64,000 nt of DNA from Pseudovibrio japonicus (GTDB lineage: Bacteria > Pseudomonadota > Alphaproteobacteria > Rhizobiales > Stappiaceae). Position numbers and translations under genes: made by a program. Below are positions 52,997 through 62,616 of this stretch, one piece after another; position 1 is the stretch's first letter, and every line of letters starts with the position of its first letter. Below the pieces are notes generated by a model. The model did not search any database, had not been told where the DNA came from, and worked only from the letters and a program-made list of their open reading frames with translations. The DNA is taken from positions 186,001-250,000 of the forward strand of contig NZ_BMXE01000005.1 of NCBI RefSeq assembly GCF_014651595.1. Reading direction: 5' to 3'.

Positions 52997-53563
52997 TTAT
53001 TTCTCTGCGCGACGCACGTACTCAACAGTGTCGGTGTCTACAACGATCTTCTCACCGGAGGTGATGAACGGAGGCACCATACAACGTACGCCGTTTTCCA
53101 GAACTGCAGGCTTGTAAGAGGAAGACTGGGTCTGGCCTTTTACAACTGCGTCTGCTTCAACGATTTCCAGAGTGACGTGGGTTGGGAGGGAGATGCCGAT
53201 TGGCTTTTCTTCGTGCAGCTCAACAGTCACGGTCATGCCGTCTTGCAGGAATGCTGCGCGCTCACCAACGAATTCTTTCTGGAGTTCCAGCTGCTCGTAG
53301 GTTTCGTTATCCATGAATACCAGCATTTCGCCTTCTTCATAGAGGAACTGGAAGTCTTTCTGCTCAAGGCGAACACGCTCAACGGACTCAGTTGCGCGGA
53401 AGCGTTCATTCAGTTTGCGACCGTCGATCAGGTTTTTCATTTCGACCTGTGCGAACGCACCGCCCTTGCCTGGCTTCACGTGCTGAACTTTAACTGCCGC
53501 CCAAAGTGTGTCCTGGTGCATAAGCACGTGACCTGGCTTAATTTCGTTGCCATTGAGTTTCAT
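52997..53563 (-). CDS. efp: Elongation factor P
   Basis: EF-P binds ribosomes stalled at polyproline and helps peptide bond formation. From the ATG at 53563 the protein has 188 residues, the family length: [14 protein letters not shown] at the start and the modification loop with Lys33 in KPGKGGAF. A lysine at this place suggests EpmA-type lysylation; the EpmA/B genes are not in the window. An upstream start at 53608 would add 15 unusual residues. Confidence 0.96.
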   Translation of the reverse strand: MKLNGNEIKPGHVLMHQDTLWAAVKVQHVKPGKGGAFAQVEMKNLIDGRKLNERFRATESVERVRLEQKDFQFLYEEGEMLVFMDNETYEQLELQKEFVGERAAFLQDGMTVTVELHEEKPIGISLPTHVTLEIVEADAVVKGQTQSSSYKPAVLENGVRCMVPPFITSGEKIVVDTDTVEYVRRAEK

Positions 53564-53863
53564 AGAACTACCAATCAGTTTGATCTGTTCAGAAGATGGC
53601 GCGTTCATTCATGGTGACGCGTCATATTCCAAACTTTTGTTTCCATACGTATCCCGATGCGAAAACCGGTTTCCACTATTCGGGTGTACGCTTTTGCAGA
53701 GGCCGACACGGATTGGCGCTGAGCCTAGGGTCGCAGCCTGTCTTGCGGTCTGTGCAACATAATTTCGCGCGATTTTCAAGGAAAAAGAGCGCATTGGGTG
53801 TCCAGAACTGGTTTAGTCCATGTTTCCACAGCCCGTTCATTATCACGGGTGGAATCCAGAGGG
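53564..53863. other. Intergenic region, no gene seen
   Basis: This 300-bp stretch holds the efp promoter and the end of the SEL1 gene transcript. I see no gene or strong hairpin. Confidence 0.5.
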
Positions 53864-54946
53864 CTACTGCTCTGCCTGCATGACTGGAGCGGCGCCGATC
53901 TTAACGCCGATTTCAGCTGCGCGTTTGCTTGCCTCTTCTTGCTGCTCCAGAGAGAGTGAGTTGGACATTTCTTCCAAGGCACTGTCGAGAATACCTTGCC
54001 GACCTGCATGGAACTGCCATGCTGAGGCTTCAACGAGATCAATCGGACGACCGCGGCCATTGGCGTAAATGCGGGCAAGACGGTTCATGGCAATCGGGTT
54101 GCCCTTGCTTGCGGCGCGCTCGAACCAGTCGGCAGCTTCGGCCTCATTGGGGACAACGCCTTCGCCCTTAAACAGCAAGGTTCCGTAGTAGATTTGAGCC
54201 GGGACCAGCCCGCGGCGGGCGGCACGTCCCATCCAGAATGCGGCGCGGCGGTCATCGCGGATTTCATCCGGGCCGTCCTTTAGGTAGATGCCAAGGTCCA
54301 GCATGGCATCGACGTCACCGGTTTCAGAAGCCCGTTCCAACAGCGTTTTGATTTGCTCGGGATCATTGGGGAGCACCTGGCCTTCCTGATGGAGGAGGGA
54401 AAGATTGTAAAGGGCTTCCGGGATGTCGGCTGCAGCTGCTTTTTGCAGCTGCTCGGCTGCCTTTTTCTTGTCAGCCTCAACGCCAGCGCCGGACAGATAG
54501 AGCAAGCCAAGGCGCAGCGCTGCCTTCGGGTCGCCATCGTCAGAGGCAAGCTGGTACCAGCTGGCAGCCAGCTCCAGATCCTGTGGGATTCCCCTGCCGG
54601 TCTCGTAAAGAACGCCGAGCAATGTTTTGGAGCTGGTTATGCCTGCTTCAGCCTGCTTTGTGGCTAGCGAAAGAGCTGTCAGATACCATCCGCGCTGAAA
54701 CGCACCATATGCGGGATCACCCTTTATGGTCTCCGGTGTCGGTGCGACCTCAGGGAGGAGAGGAGGTATTGCAAGTGTTGAGAGCAGAAGTGGTGTTCCG
54801 TTCGGATTATACGGATCATTAGATCTGGCACCTTGAGGTATGGTTCCACTGCTCGGATCTGTTTGTGCAACAGCGATGCCCTGCAATCCGAGCAGGCAGG
54901 TCATTGCTGTGACAGTTACGAGTTTTATAGAACCAGACAACTTCAA
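53864..54946 (-). CDS. Exported SEL1-repeat protein
   Basis: This 360-residue protein starts at TTG 54946, preceded by GAGG 9 nt upstream; this gives a good signal peptide (KLVTVTAMTCLLGLQGIAVA), while the first ATG would cut it short. At least six SEL1-type repeats follow, for example LLGVLYETGRGIPQDLELA, AALRLGLLYLSGAGVEAD and NRLARIYANGRGRPIDLVEA. Such proteins act as periplasmic scaffolds. It follows the ThiE-like gene by 4 nt, so they are coupled. Confidence 0.85.
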   Translation of the reverse strand: MKLSGSIKLVTVTAMTCLLGLQGIAVAQTDPSSGTIPQGARSNDPYNPNGTPLLLSTLAIPPLLPEVAPTPETIKGDPAYGAFQRGWYLTALSLATKQAEAGITSSKTLLGVLYETGRGIPQDLELAASWYQLASDDGDPKAALRLGLLYLSGAGVEADKKKAAEQLQKAAAADIPEALYNLSLLHQEGQVLPNDPEQIKTLLERASETGDVDAMLDLGIYLKDGPDEIRDDRRAAFWMGRAARRGLVPAQIYYGTLLFKGEGVVPNEAEAADWFERAASKGNPIAMNRLARIYANGRGRPIDLVEASAWQFHAGRQGILDSALEEMSNSLSLEQQEEASKRAAEIGVKIGAAPVMQAEQ

Positions 54947-54950
54947 TAGA

Positions 54951-55592
54951 TTAGTCCTCAACTTCCGCCAGATTGTGCGTTGAGAGGATTGCGTTTGCCT
55001 GCTCAACGGCCACTTTTGGCCCTTCAGGGTGATTCCAGACAGCTTCGCGTACTGCCACAAATTCAGCGCCAGTTTGCGCTGCAGTGTCAACTGAGGAAAC
55101 TGAGGTACCTGCCAAAACGACACATGGCGTTTCAAATACCTCAGACCACCAGCTGCCGAAATCCAGTGATTTGCGATGTGGCTCTTCTTCCTGCTTGAGT
55201 GAAAGCAGACCGAAGAACATGTAATCGACGCCCATAGAAGCAACGACCATCGCGTCGTGCCGGGTCTTTACACCTGCGTGGCCGATGATGCGATCTTCCG
55301 GGAAAGACTGCATGATGTCTTCCAGCGTTGCATCAGAACCGGACACGTGCAGACCATCCGCGCCGGAGCGGCCCATGATCTGGGTGTTGTTTTCAATCAG
55401 AACAGCAACTTCCTTGGCCTGTGCCAGCGGCACCAGACGCTTTGCAGCGGCCTGTAGCTCACCTTCGTTTGCGTCCGGCATGGTTATCAGCAGGCTCGCA
55501 ATGTCGCCACCTTCCAAAGCTTGTTTGAGTTGCCCTTCGAACTCGTCGAGGTCAAAGGTTGGTGGGGTGACAAGATACAGACGCGGATGCAC
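54951..55592 (-). CDS. ThiE/TenI-like protein lacking the ThiE active site
   Basis: This 213-residue TIM-barrel protein resembles thiamine phosphate synthase: RLYLVTPP at the start, ADGLHVSGSDATLED in the middle and GVDYMFFG near the end. The residues that bind the diphosphate and magnesium in ThiE are not there: no QxRxK pattern after strand 2 and no GPxxxTxTK after DY. It is probably a different enzyme or a binding protein. It follows the pgk gene after a terminator and precedes the SEL1 gene by 4 nt. Annotation as ThiE would be unsafe. Confidence 0.75.
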   Translation of the reverse strand: MHPRLYLVTPPTFDLDEFEGQLKQALEGGDIASLLITMPDANEGELQAAAKRLVPLAQAKEVAVLIENNTQIMGRSGADGLHVSGSDATLEDIMQSFPEDRIIGHAGVKTRHDAMVVASMGVDYMFFGLLSLKQEEEPHRKSLDFGSWWSEVFETPCVVLAGTSVSSVDTAAQTGAEFVAVREAVWNHPEGPKVAVEQANAILSTHNLAEVED

Positions 55593-55751
55593 TTAGGTTG
55601 CTCCTAGTAAAATTCCGATAAAAAGAGATCATGGCCGTAGTGTAACCTACGCCAAGCCTCCGGCCCATTCATTGGGATTAGTTCTAAACAGCGTCTTGCT
55701 CTCTTTTTCAAGTGGCTGTGTCAAATTCTAGGCAAAAGCGAGAATAAAACG

Positions 55752-55776
55752 AAAAGAGGGACCAAAAAGGCCCCTC
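55752..55776 (-). terminator. Terminator of pgk
   Basis: On the minus strand GAGGGGCC and GGTCCCTC form a stem (one G-U) around a TTTTT loop, followed by T residues, about 30 nt after the pgk stop. Confidence 0.85.
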
Positions 55777-55805
55777 AAATCGAATTTATCTGAGAAAGAG
55801 CTGTT

Positions 55806-56996
55806 TTAAGCTTCCAGAGCAACAACGCCTGGTAGTGCCTTGCCTTCGAGCCACTCAAGGAACGCGCCGCCAGCGGTGGAGATGTAAGAGAAATCTTCAC
55901 TCGCTTTTGCGTGGTTGAGTGCTGCAACGGTGTCACCGCCACCTGCAACAGTCTTCAGCTTGCCTTCTTTGGTGCGCGCTGCTGCGTGCTGGGCTGCTGC
56001 AACGGTTGCCTTGTCGAATGGTGCGATTTCGAACGCGCCGAGCGGACCGTTCCAAACGAGGGTCTTCGCGGTGTCGATCTTTTCTTTCACAACTTCGATG
56101 GAGGCTGCGCCAACGTCGAGCATCATTGCGTCAGCTGGGATTGCATCGAGAGCAACGGTCTCATTCTTGGTGTTAGCTGCAAATTCCCAAGCAACAACGG
56201 CATCTGCTGGCAGAACGATTTCGCAGTTTGCTTTTTCAGCGGCTGCCATGATGCGGTTTGCTGTGTCAGCCAGATCGTGCTCGCACAGGGACTTCCCAAC
56301 GTTCACGCCTTTTGCTGCGAGGAAGGTGTTTGCCATGCCGCCGCCGATGACCAGAATGTCCACTTTCGACACGAGGTTTTCGAGCAGGTCGATCTTGGAG
56401 GACACTTTTGCGCCGCCGACAACTGCCAGAACAGGACGCTCTGGCGTGGAGAGCGCGGAACCGAGTGCTTCCAGCTCTGCCTGCATGGTGCGGCCTGCGA
56501 ATGCAGGAAGCAGCTTTGCAATGCCTTCAGTGGAACCGTGGGCGCGGTGTGCTGCGGAGAACGCGTCGTTTACGTACAGATCGCCGTTTGCAGCCAGTGC
56601 TTTTGCGAATTCAGGGTCGTTCTTTTCTTCACCAGCGTAGAAGCGGGTGTTTTCCAGAAGCAGAACGTCGCCGTCAGCCATTGCGTCAACAGCAGCTTTC
56701 GCCACATCGCCGGTGCAATCATTGGCAAATGCAACTGGTTTGCCGAGCAGGTCTGCAACAGGGCCTGCAACAGGGGCAAGGCTCATTTCTGCGACGACTT
56801 TGCCTTTTGGACGGCCGAAGTGCGCAAGAAGGATGACCTTGCCGCCAGCCTCGGAGATTTCGCGGATGGTTGGCAGGACGCGCTCGATGCGGGTCGCATC
56901 GGTTACCTTGCCATCCTTCATTGGAACGTTGAGGTCTACGCGGACCAGAACACGTTTGCCGGAAAGTTCGGCGTCGCTAAGAGTTTTGAAAGACAT
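55806..56996 (-). CDS. pgk: Phosphoglycerate kinase
   Basis: This 396-residue enzyme moves a phosphate between 1,3-bisphosphoglycerate and ADP. The N-terminus [16 protein letters not shown], the substrate arginine segment [20 protein letters not shown], and the C-terminal GGGDTVAAL with [14 protein letters not shown] are family signatures. It lies downstream of gap, with a strong hairpin in between that may limit read-through. Confidence 0.97.
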   Translation of the reverse strand: MSFKTLSDAELSGKRVLVRVDLNVPMKDGKVTDATRIERVLPTIREISEAGGKVILLAHFGRPKGKVVAEMSLAPVAGPVADLLGKPVAFANDCTGDVAKAAVDAMADGDVLLLENTRFYAGEEKNDPEFAKALAANGDLYVNDAFSAAHRAHGSTEGIAKLLPAFAGRTMQAELEALGSALSTPERPVLAVVGGAKVSSKIDLLENLVSKVDILVIGGGMANTFLAAKGVNVGKSLCEHDLADTANRIMAAAEKANCEIVLPADAVVAWEFAANTKNETVALDAIPADAMMLDVGAASIEVVKEKIDTAKTLVWNGPLGAFEIAPFDKATVAAAQHAAARTKEGKLKTVAGGGDTVAALNHAKASEDFSYISTAGGAFLEWLEGKALPGVVALEA

Positions 56997-57142
56997 AAAA
57001 ATCTCCGGAATTTCTGTCTGTGACCTTATGCTGGTCGAATTCTTTACAGAAAGACTTTGCGGAGTTCGTGATCAAATCTATGGGAGTCTTCGCACTAAAT
57101 GGTGCGGCTCAGGGTTTGGATCACTCCGCACTGGTATATGTG

Positions 57143-57170
57143 AAAAAAAGGGCCGCTTCTCAGCGGCCCC
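57143..57170 (-). terminator. Terminator between gap and pgk
   Basis: On the minus strand GGGGCCGCT and AGCGGCCC pair around a 4-nt loop and are followed by seven T residues. It begins 8 nt after the gap stop. Confidence 0.92.
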
Positions 57171-57177
57171 TTTCTGA

Positions 57178-58185
57178 TTAGATGAGCTTTGCCATCGCAA
57201 CGGCGGTGTCCGCCATGCGGTTGGAGAAGCCCCACTCGTTGTCGTACCAGGTGAGGATACGAACCATTGTGCCTTCCATGACCTTGGTCTGGTCCATGTG
57301 GAAGATGGAGGAGTGTGGGTCGTGGTTGAAGTCGATGGAAACGTTTGGCACGTCGGTGTAACCGAGAACGCCCTTCAGTTCACCGTCAGCTGCAGCGCGG
57401 ATTGCTGCGTTGATTTCTTCAACGGAAGTGTCTTTCTTCGCGGTGAAGGTCAGGTCAACAACGGAAACGTTTGGAGTAGGTACGCGGATTGCAACGCCGT
57501 CCAGTTTACCAGCCAGCTGAGGCAGAACCAGGCCAACAGCCTTTGCAGCACCAGTAGAGGTTGGGATCATGGAAAGAGCTGCTGCGCGGCCGCGGTACAG
57601 ATCCTTGTGCATTGTGTCGAGAGTAGGCTGATCACCAGTGTAGGAGTGAATGGTGGTCATGAAGCCTTTTTCGATGCCAACAGCCTTGTCCAGTACAGAT
57701 ACAACTGGGGACAGGCAGTTGGTGGTGCAAGATGCGTTGGAAACAACCAGATCTTCAGAAGTCAGGGTGTCGTGGTTTACGCCGTAAACGATTGTTTTGT
57801 CAGCGCCTGCTGCAGGAGCAGAAACCAGAACGCGCTTTGCGCCAGCTTCCAGGTGCAGTGAAGCTTTTTCTTTTGCGGTGAAGATGCCGGTGCATTCCAT
57901 CGCGATGTCTACACCCATTTCACCCCAAGGCAATTCTTTAGGGTCACGGACTGCAGTTACTTTGATTGGGCCACGGCCAACGTCGATGGTGTCGCCGTCA
58001 ACTGTCACTTTTGCAGGGAATTTGCCGTGTACGGAATCAAACTGCAGCAGGTGTGCGTTTGTTTCAACTGGGCCGAGGTCGTTGATTGCTACAACTTCAA
58101 TGTCGGTGCGACCGGATTCAATGATTGCGCGAAGAACATTACGACCAATGCGACCAAAGCCATTGATGGCTACCTTGACTGCCAT
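57178..58185 (-). CDS. gap: Glyceraldehyde-3-phosphate dehydrogenase
   Basis: This 335-residue enzyme of glycolysis and gluconeogenesis oxidises glyceraldehyde 3-phosphate with NAD. It starts with the NAD fold [14 protein letters not shown]. The active site has [13 protein letters not shown] with the catalytic cysteine. ENARLY NAD preference is supported by the acidic-type segment AINDLGP. It lies between tkt and pgk on the same strand, and a strong terminator follows it. Confidence 0.97.
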   Translation of the reverse strand: MAVKVAINGFGRIGRNVLRAIIESGRTDIEVVAINDLGPVETNAHLLQFDSVHGKFPAKVTVDGDTIDVGRGPIKVTAVRDPKELPWGEMGVDIAMECTGIFTAKEKASLHLEAGAKRVLVSAPAAGADKTIVYGVNHDTLTSEDLVVSNASCTTNCLSPVVSVLDKAVGIEKGFMTTIHSYTGDQPTLDTMHKDLYRGRAAALSMIPTSTGAAKAVGLVLPQLAGKLDGVAIRVPTPNVSVVDLTFTAKKDTSVEEINAAIRAAADGELKGVLGYTDVPNVSIDFNHDPHSSIFHMDQTKVMEGTMVRILTWYDNEWGFSNRMADTAVAMAKLI

Positions 58186-58307
58186 TTAAGAACCTCTTTC
58201 GGTAGGGCGTTTCATAACGCCCGCGTTTTTATATTCTGCCAGCTCTTGCCGGCCGTCTTCCGAGAGGCCTCTGGCTGAGAGGAGCCAGAAGCTTCGTATC
58301 ATCAGCT

Positions 58308-60308
58308 TTAGGCGTCTTCGTTTACGCCAAGGCGCTTTTCAGCCTCTTGGACCACTGCATCTGCAGTAATCCCGAAATGCTCATAGAGCTCTTTGTATGG
58401 GCCTGAGGCTCCGAAGCCTGTCATGCCGATAAATCCACCATCGGAACCGACAAAGCGATCCCAGCCCATACGAACACCCGCTTCAACAGCGATCTTCACT
58501 GGACTACCACCAATAATGGAATTCTTGTATGCGTCAGATTGTTGCTCAAAGAGTTCGAAGCTAGGAACGGAGACCACACGAGTGGCAACTCCCTTGCCGT
58601 CGAGCTCTTTTTTCGCTTCCACTGCGATCTCAACTTCGGAGCCGGATGCGAACAGAGTAACGGTTGCGTCTTCTTCGCAGTCAGCAATGACGTATGCGCC
58701 TTTGGCACACAGGTTTTCGCTTTCGTAGTGAGGGCGAAGGGACGGCAGGTCCTGACGGGTCAGAGCCAAAACGCTAGGATTATCAGCGGCTTTCATTGCC
58801 AGCTGCCAGCATTCCAGGGTCTCTGTGATGTCCGCTGGGCGGAAGAACAGCAGATCCGGGATACAACGTAGAGCCGCGAAGTGTTCCACAGGCTGGTGGG
58901 TTGGACCATCTTCACCCAGACCGATGGAGTCGTGGGTCATCACGTGGATGACGCGCTGTTTCATCAGAGCTGCCAGACGCAGGGATGGACGGCAGTAGTC
59001 GGAGAAGATCAGGAAGCCACCAGAGTAGGGGATAAGTCCGCCATGCAGTGCCATACCGTTCATTGCTGCAGCCATTCCGTGTTCACGGATGCCCCAGTGG
59101 ATGAAGCGACCGGAGAAGTCGTCCGGAGTGATTGGTGCGGTGAACTCGGTGTTGGTGTTGTTGGAACCGGTCAAGTCAGCGGAGCCGCCGATGGTTTCAG
59201 GCACAACACCTGTGACTACTTTCAGAACAGCCTGTGACGCCTTACGGGTCGCGATCTTTGGCTGGGTTTCTGCAAGCTCTTTCTTATAGGCGTCGATTGC
59301 TGCGTCAAAGCCAGCTGGCAGGTCGCCACGGTTCCGGCGTTCGAATTCGCCGCGCAGTTCCGGGTTGGCTTCGTTGAAGCGCTGTTCCCATTCTTTGCGC
59401 GCGTTTGCGGAACGCAGACCAGCGATGCGCCATGCATCGAGAATGTCGCTTGGTACTTCAAACGGCTCAGCGGACCAGCCGAGCGCTTCGCGGGTTGCCG
59501 CGATTTCTTCTGCGCCGAGAGGAGCGCCGTGCACTTTGTTCGTGCCGGACTTGCTTGGAGAGCCGAAGCCGATTGTGGTCTTGGCCGCAATCATGGTTGG
59601 CTTGTCGCTTGACTGAGCTTCGGTCAGGGCAGCTTCGATTGCTTCCGGATCATGGCCATCCACTGCGATGGTGTTCCAGCCGGAGGCCTTGAAGCGTGCG
59701 ATCTGATCGGTGCTGTCAGCCAGATCAACGGAGCCATCAATGGTGATGCCGTTGTCGTCCCAGATGAGGATCAGCTTGTTCAGCTTGAGGTGGCCTGCCA
59801 GGGAAATCGCTTCCTGAGAGATGCCTTCCATCAAGCAACCATCACCTGCCAGAACGTAGGTGTAGTGGTTTACCAGATCTTTGCCGAAACGCTCTTCCTG
59901 CATACGTTCAGCAATTGCCATGCCGACTGCGTTTGCAAGGCCCTGGCCGAGAGGACCAGTGGTGGTTTCGATGCCTGCGCCATGACCATATTCCGGGTGG
60001 CCGCATGTGCGTGCGCCGAGCTGGCGGAACTGCTGAAGCTGCTCGATGGAGAAGTCTTCGTATCCCAGAAGGTAGAGTGTGGAATACAAGAGCATCGATC
60101 CGTGGCCGGCGGAGAGCACAAAGCGGTCGCGGTCAGCCCATTTCGGGGAGTTTGGGTCAAATTTCAGAAATTTGGAAAACAGGACCGTTGCGATGTCAGC
60201 TGCACCCATTGGAAGTCCAGGGTGGCCAGATTTTGCTTTTTCAACGGCGTCCATTGAAAGAAAGCGTATCGCATTCGCCATGCGAGAGTGCTTTTCGAGG
60301 TCGGTCAT
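58308..60308 (-). CDS. tkt: Transketolase
   Basis: This 666-residue enzyme moves two-carbon units between sugar phosphates, using thiamine diphosphate. Signs are [14 protein letters not shown] at the N-terminus, the cofactor-site motif [13 protein letters not shown] with the following [19 protein letters not shown] in the middle and [10 protein letters not shown] near the end. It is the first gene of the tkt-gap-pgk set, which serves glycolysis and the pentose phosphate pathway (and the Calvin cycle in other relatives). Confidence 0.97.
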   Translation of the reverse strand: MTDLEKHSRMANAIRFLSMDAVEKAKSGHPGLPMGAADIATVLFSKFLKFDPNSPKWADRDRFVLSAGHGSMLLYSTLYLLGYEDFSIEQLQQFRQLGARTCGHPEYGHGAGIETTTGPLGQGLANAVGMAIAERMQEERFGKDLVNHYTYVLAGDGCLMEGISQEAISLAGHLKLNKLILIWDDNGITIDGSVDLADSTDQIARFKASGWNTIAVDGHDPEAIEAALTEAQSSDKPTMIAAKTTIGFGSPSKSGTNKVHGAPLGAEEIAATREALGWSAEPFEVPSDILDAWRIAGLRSANARKEWEQRFNEANPELRGEFERRNRGDLPAGFDAAIDAYKKELAETQPKIATRKASQAVLKVVTGVVPETIGGSADLTGSNNTNTEFTAPITPDDFSGRFIHWGIREHGMAAAMNGMALHGGLIPYSGGFLIFSDYCRPSLRLAALMKQRVIHVMTHDSIGLGEDGPTHQPVEHFAALRCIPDLLFFRPADITETLECWQLAMKAADNPSVLALTRQDLPSLRPHYESENLCAKGAYVIADCEEDATVTLFASGSEVEIAVEAKKELDGKGVATRVVSVPSFELFEQQSDAYKNSIIGGSPVKIAVEAGVRMGWDRFVGSDGGFIGMTGFGASGPYKELYEHFGITADAVVQEAEKRLGVNEDA

Positions 60309-60862
60309 CTTATTCCCGCTGTCGACCCGGATGGGCAGCCGGTTCTTTACTATTAGCTAGTGTAAATTCGACGACAGTTGCCATAGTCTTTGCCCCAGAC
60401 TAATGCAAATTGGCAGTTGTCTACGAACGAATAACGGAAGGAGACATAGCAGGTCAGAGAGTTGAGTCAATGAAACTGAGCTCCTCCGAAGCTGTTTATT
60501 GCGTAAGTTGAGCGCTTTTGAGTTTTGAATAACATTTGTCAACACAAGTTATGTTGCCAAGGTCTACTGAATGAGGGGATTTGCTTAGCGTAAAATACGC
60601 GTAGATTAGATTTTTGTGGTGGTGACGCTTGTATTTTGTTCATGAATGTTGCGTCGGGGAGAATTTCGAGTCGCACTCATTCTTGAGTTCGGTAAGTGCC
60701 GCTAAATGAGGTGGTTCGCACCTCTTCCTAATATATGGTGTGAATAACGGTCGACGATTCCGCCGAGCTGATGGATAATTGTCCTCCGCTTCCCTAGACG
60801 GGATAGGGTCGGGTTGCCATTTTGCGTGGCGACTGATGTTATGTGAGTACGGAAACAGGTAG
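60309..60862. other. Long divergent promoter region with two small hairpins
   Basis: This 554-bp region separates tkt from the DUF4164-zapA genes and should hold both promoters. It has GCGTA-AAA-TACGC at 60598-60610 and GAGGTG-GTTCG-CACCTC at 60708-60724. I see no gene. The second hairpin could be part of a leader or small RNA. Confidence 0.5.
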
Positions 60863-61159
60863 ATGTCAGAGGTGAAGATGGATAGTGGGCAAGATCTGGA
60901 TCAGGCGCTGGATCGTATTACTGCCTCCATCACGAAGCTTGAAGGAGCGCTTCATCGCAGAACGTCCCGTGACAAGACCATTGATGCGTTAGAGAACGAC
61001 TTGCAGAGAATTGGCGAGGATCGCACGCAGCTGGCTTCCAAGCTTGATCAGGCCGAGGCGCATGGTTCGCGACTTGAAGATGTTAACAAGGATGTTTCGC
61101 GTCGCCTTGTTGCTGCCATGGAATCCATTCGTACTGTTCTCGAAGGACAGGAGAGCTAA
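60863..61159 (+). CDS. DUF4164 coiled-coil protein
   Basis: This 98-residue helical protein resembles DUF4164: LDQALDRITASITKLEGAL then RIGEDRTQLASKLDQAEAHG and a final helix with RRLVAAMESIRTVLE. The function is unknown. The ATG at 60863 is used here; an ATG at 60878 has a better-spaced GAGG. Its stop lies 5 nt before zapA, a pairing common in Hyphomicrobiales, so a division link is plausible. Confidence 0.85.
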   Translation: MSEVKMDSGQDLDQALDRITASITKLEGALHRRTSRDKTIDALENDLQRIGEDRTQLASKLDQAEAHGSRLEDVNKDVSRRLVAAMESIRTVLEGQES

Positions 61160-61164
61160 GATCA

Positions 61165-61605
61165 ATGGCGCAGATTACAGTAACAATCAATGATCGCAGC
61201 TTTCGCATGGCGTGTGACGATGGTGAGGAAGAGCGTCTGCTCGGCCTTGCTCAGCGTTTTGACGACAGCATCAACAGCTTGAGAGAGAACTTCGGAGAGA
61301 TCGGCGACCAGCGCTTAACCGTGATGGCAGGCATTATGGTGACCGATCACCTTGCAGAGGTTGAGCGCAAGCTGAAGGCTGCTGAAGCACGTATCGAAGA
61401 GCTTGGTAAAGCCGAGGCTTCTGTTGAGGAGCGTCTGGCTGCGCAGGAACAGCGCTTCTTGAGCCGTATTGAAGCGCTTGAGGAAGAGCACCGCGACAAG
61501 GAAGCCAGAATCGTGACGCGTCTGCTGGAGAGCGCAGACAAGATTGAGAAACTCGGCACAGATATCGACAACGAGCTGCGCGAGGAAGAAGAAAGCGCAG
61601 CTTAA
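61165..61605 (+). CDS. zapA: Cell division protein ZapA
   Basis: This 146-residue protein has a ZapA domain in its first 90 residues: VTINDRSFRMACDDGEEERL and LTVMAGIMVTDHLAEVER. ZapA binds FtsZ filaments and helps bundle them in the Z-ring. The remaining part is a longer coiled coil than in E. coli, usual for alphaproteobacterial ZapA. It follows the DUF4164 gene by 5 nt. Confidence 0.93.
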   Translation: MAQITVTINDRSFRMACDDGEEERLLGLAQRFDDSINSLRENFGEIGDQRLTVMAGIMVTDHLAEVERKLKAAEARIEELGKAEASVEERLAAQEQRFLSRIEALEEEHRDKEARIVTRLLESADKIEKLGTDIDNELREEEESAA

Positions 61606-61641
61606 GTTCGGTGCGTCGTTGGTTCTGGGCTAATCTTTATT

Positions 61642-62052
61642 TCATTTGGATTTGAGGCGTGACAGGAGTTCCTGAAAGCGTCCGGGTAGTGTGGGATCGG
61701 GCTTCCATTGAATGTCTTGCCCATCTCCTTTACTGCGCGGCACGATGTGAAAGTGTAAGTGAAAAGCATCCTGCTGCGCCTCGGCCCCATTGCTGCTGAT
61801 GATCTGGACGTTGTTGATGTCTAGTTTTTCTTTGTAGATCAGACATATCTTCCGAATGGCACTGGTGAGCTTGACCAAGTCATCTTCTTCGACATCATAG
61901 ATGTTGGTGGAATGCTGCCTCGGGATAACCAGCGTGTGGTACGGGGCGATCGAGCCGCGATCAAAGAAAGCAACTACGCTTTCATTTTCGAAGACGGTCG
62001 CATCAGGCTTCAATCGGCCTTGTGCAATTTCATAAAAAGTACAGTGTGCCAT
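61642..62052 (-). CDS. HIT family (histidine triad) protein
   Basis: This 136-residue nucleotide-binding hydrolase or transferase has the triad HLHFHIVPR near residue 100, where the middle histidine is the nucleophile, and APYHTLVIPRQH upstream. Members split nucleoside phosphoramidates or dinucleotide polyphosphates. It is convergent with zapA. Confidence 0.92.
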   Translation of the reverse strand: MAHCTFYEIAQGRLKPDATVFENESVVAFFDRGSIAPYHTLVIPRQHSTNIYDVEEDDLVKLTSAIRKICLIYKEKLDINNVQIISSNGAEAQQDAFHLHFHIVPRSKGDGQDIQWKPDPTLPGRFQELLSRLKSK

Positions 62053-62214
62053 AATGTCAGGATAACCTAAGCTTGCGCGCTTCGCTATCGGGTTGGGTTA
62101 GGCGCACGGTTCTCAGTCTTTTCAGATCTGTTGTGCTTTTGGTAAAAAATGTGAGAGCGTGATGGGAAGTGCTGGTAATTCGATCCGCTCTGGCCTATAT
62201 CAGCCTTTGCGTTG

Positions 62215-62365
62215 CTGCGCGGTTCGTCAGGAGACACATATCCCCGGGGCCTTACGCATTCCTTAGGGAGCTGTTCCTTCCCTCGCTCGTGGGCTTGGGG
62301 ACACGGCGCCCACCTACATAGTAGGTTCTCCGGGATTGCACATTCTCCAACGGCTGTTGTGGCAC
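62215..62365 (+). ncRNA. ssrS: Probable 6S RNA
   Basis: A structured stretch lies where 6S RNA is expected, between zapA and fau. It has a closing stem (GGAGA 62230-62234 with TCTCC 62344-62348; ATCCC-GGGG from 62240 with CTCCGGGAT 62328-62336), a large inner bubble with a small hairpin on its 3' side (ACCTAC-ATA-GTAGGT) and an apical stem GTGGGC/GCCCAC (62289-62294 with 62308-62313). 6S RNA binds the sigma-70 RNA polymerase in stationary phase. The conserved-looking end TAGGTTCTCCGGGA fits my memory of alphaproteobacterial 6S. Ends are approximate. A T-run follows at 62370-62379. Confidence 0.62.
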
Positions 62366-62530
62366 GCCCTTTCTTTTTTGTCAGCGCCGGTTTCCCTTGG
62401 GGCGCAGACAATACCCATTCTCGGACAATTTGGTTCAGCTGGTTTTCTGAGCGGACATGCCTAACCTTGACGATTGGTGGGGGTGCAATGAGCATTTTCA
62501 TGCAATTGCTTATGGGCTTCTGAAGAGAAC
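62366..62530 (-). pseudogene. Decayed copy of the P-loop kinase C-terminus
   Basis: About 160 bp here match the 3' end of the P-loop kinase gene at 63192-63345, with about 78% identity in the best 68 bp by eye. Translated, RHVRSENQLNQIV with LSAPQG corresponds to HHIRSRNQLNQIV with LSEPQG of the intact gene. There is no Walker motif or start. It is a tail fragment left by duplication, next to the 6S RNA. Confidence 0.7.
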
Positions 62531-62616
62531 GCCTTTTGATCAAATTGTTTATTGAATTGTTGAGATATCAACGCCTAAAGAACCCGATCAAACAATAATA
62601 ATCAGGCGTTTTACTC

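Noticed and set aside
54951-55592. Annotation as thiamine phosphate synthase ThiE
   Set aside because: The diphosphate-binding and magnesium-binding residues of ThiE cannot be found, so only the fold is claimed.
55911-57023. Open frame of 370 codons on the plus strand
   Set aside because: It is the antisense of pgk and its product is extremely cysteine-rich, an effect of codon bias in the true gene.
62085-62543. 152-codon open frame on the minus strand
   Set aside because: It is antisense to the probable 6S RNA. Only its first third, a decayed kinase tail, has protein resemblance.
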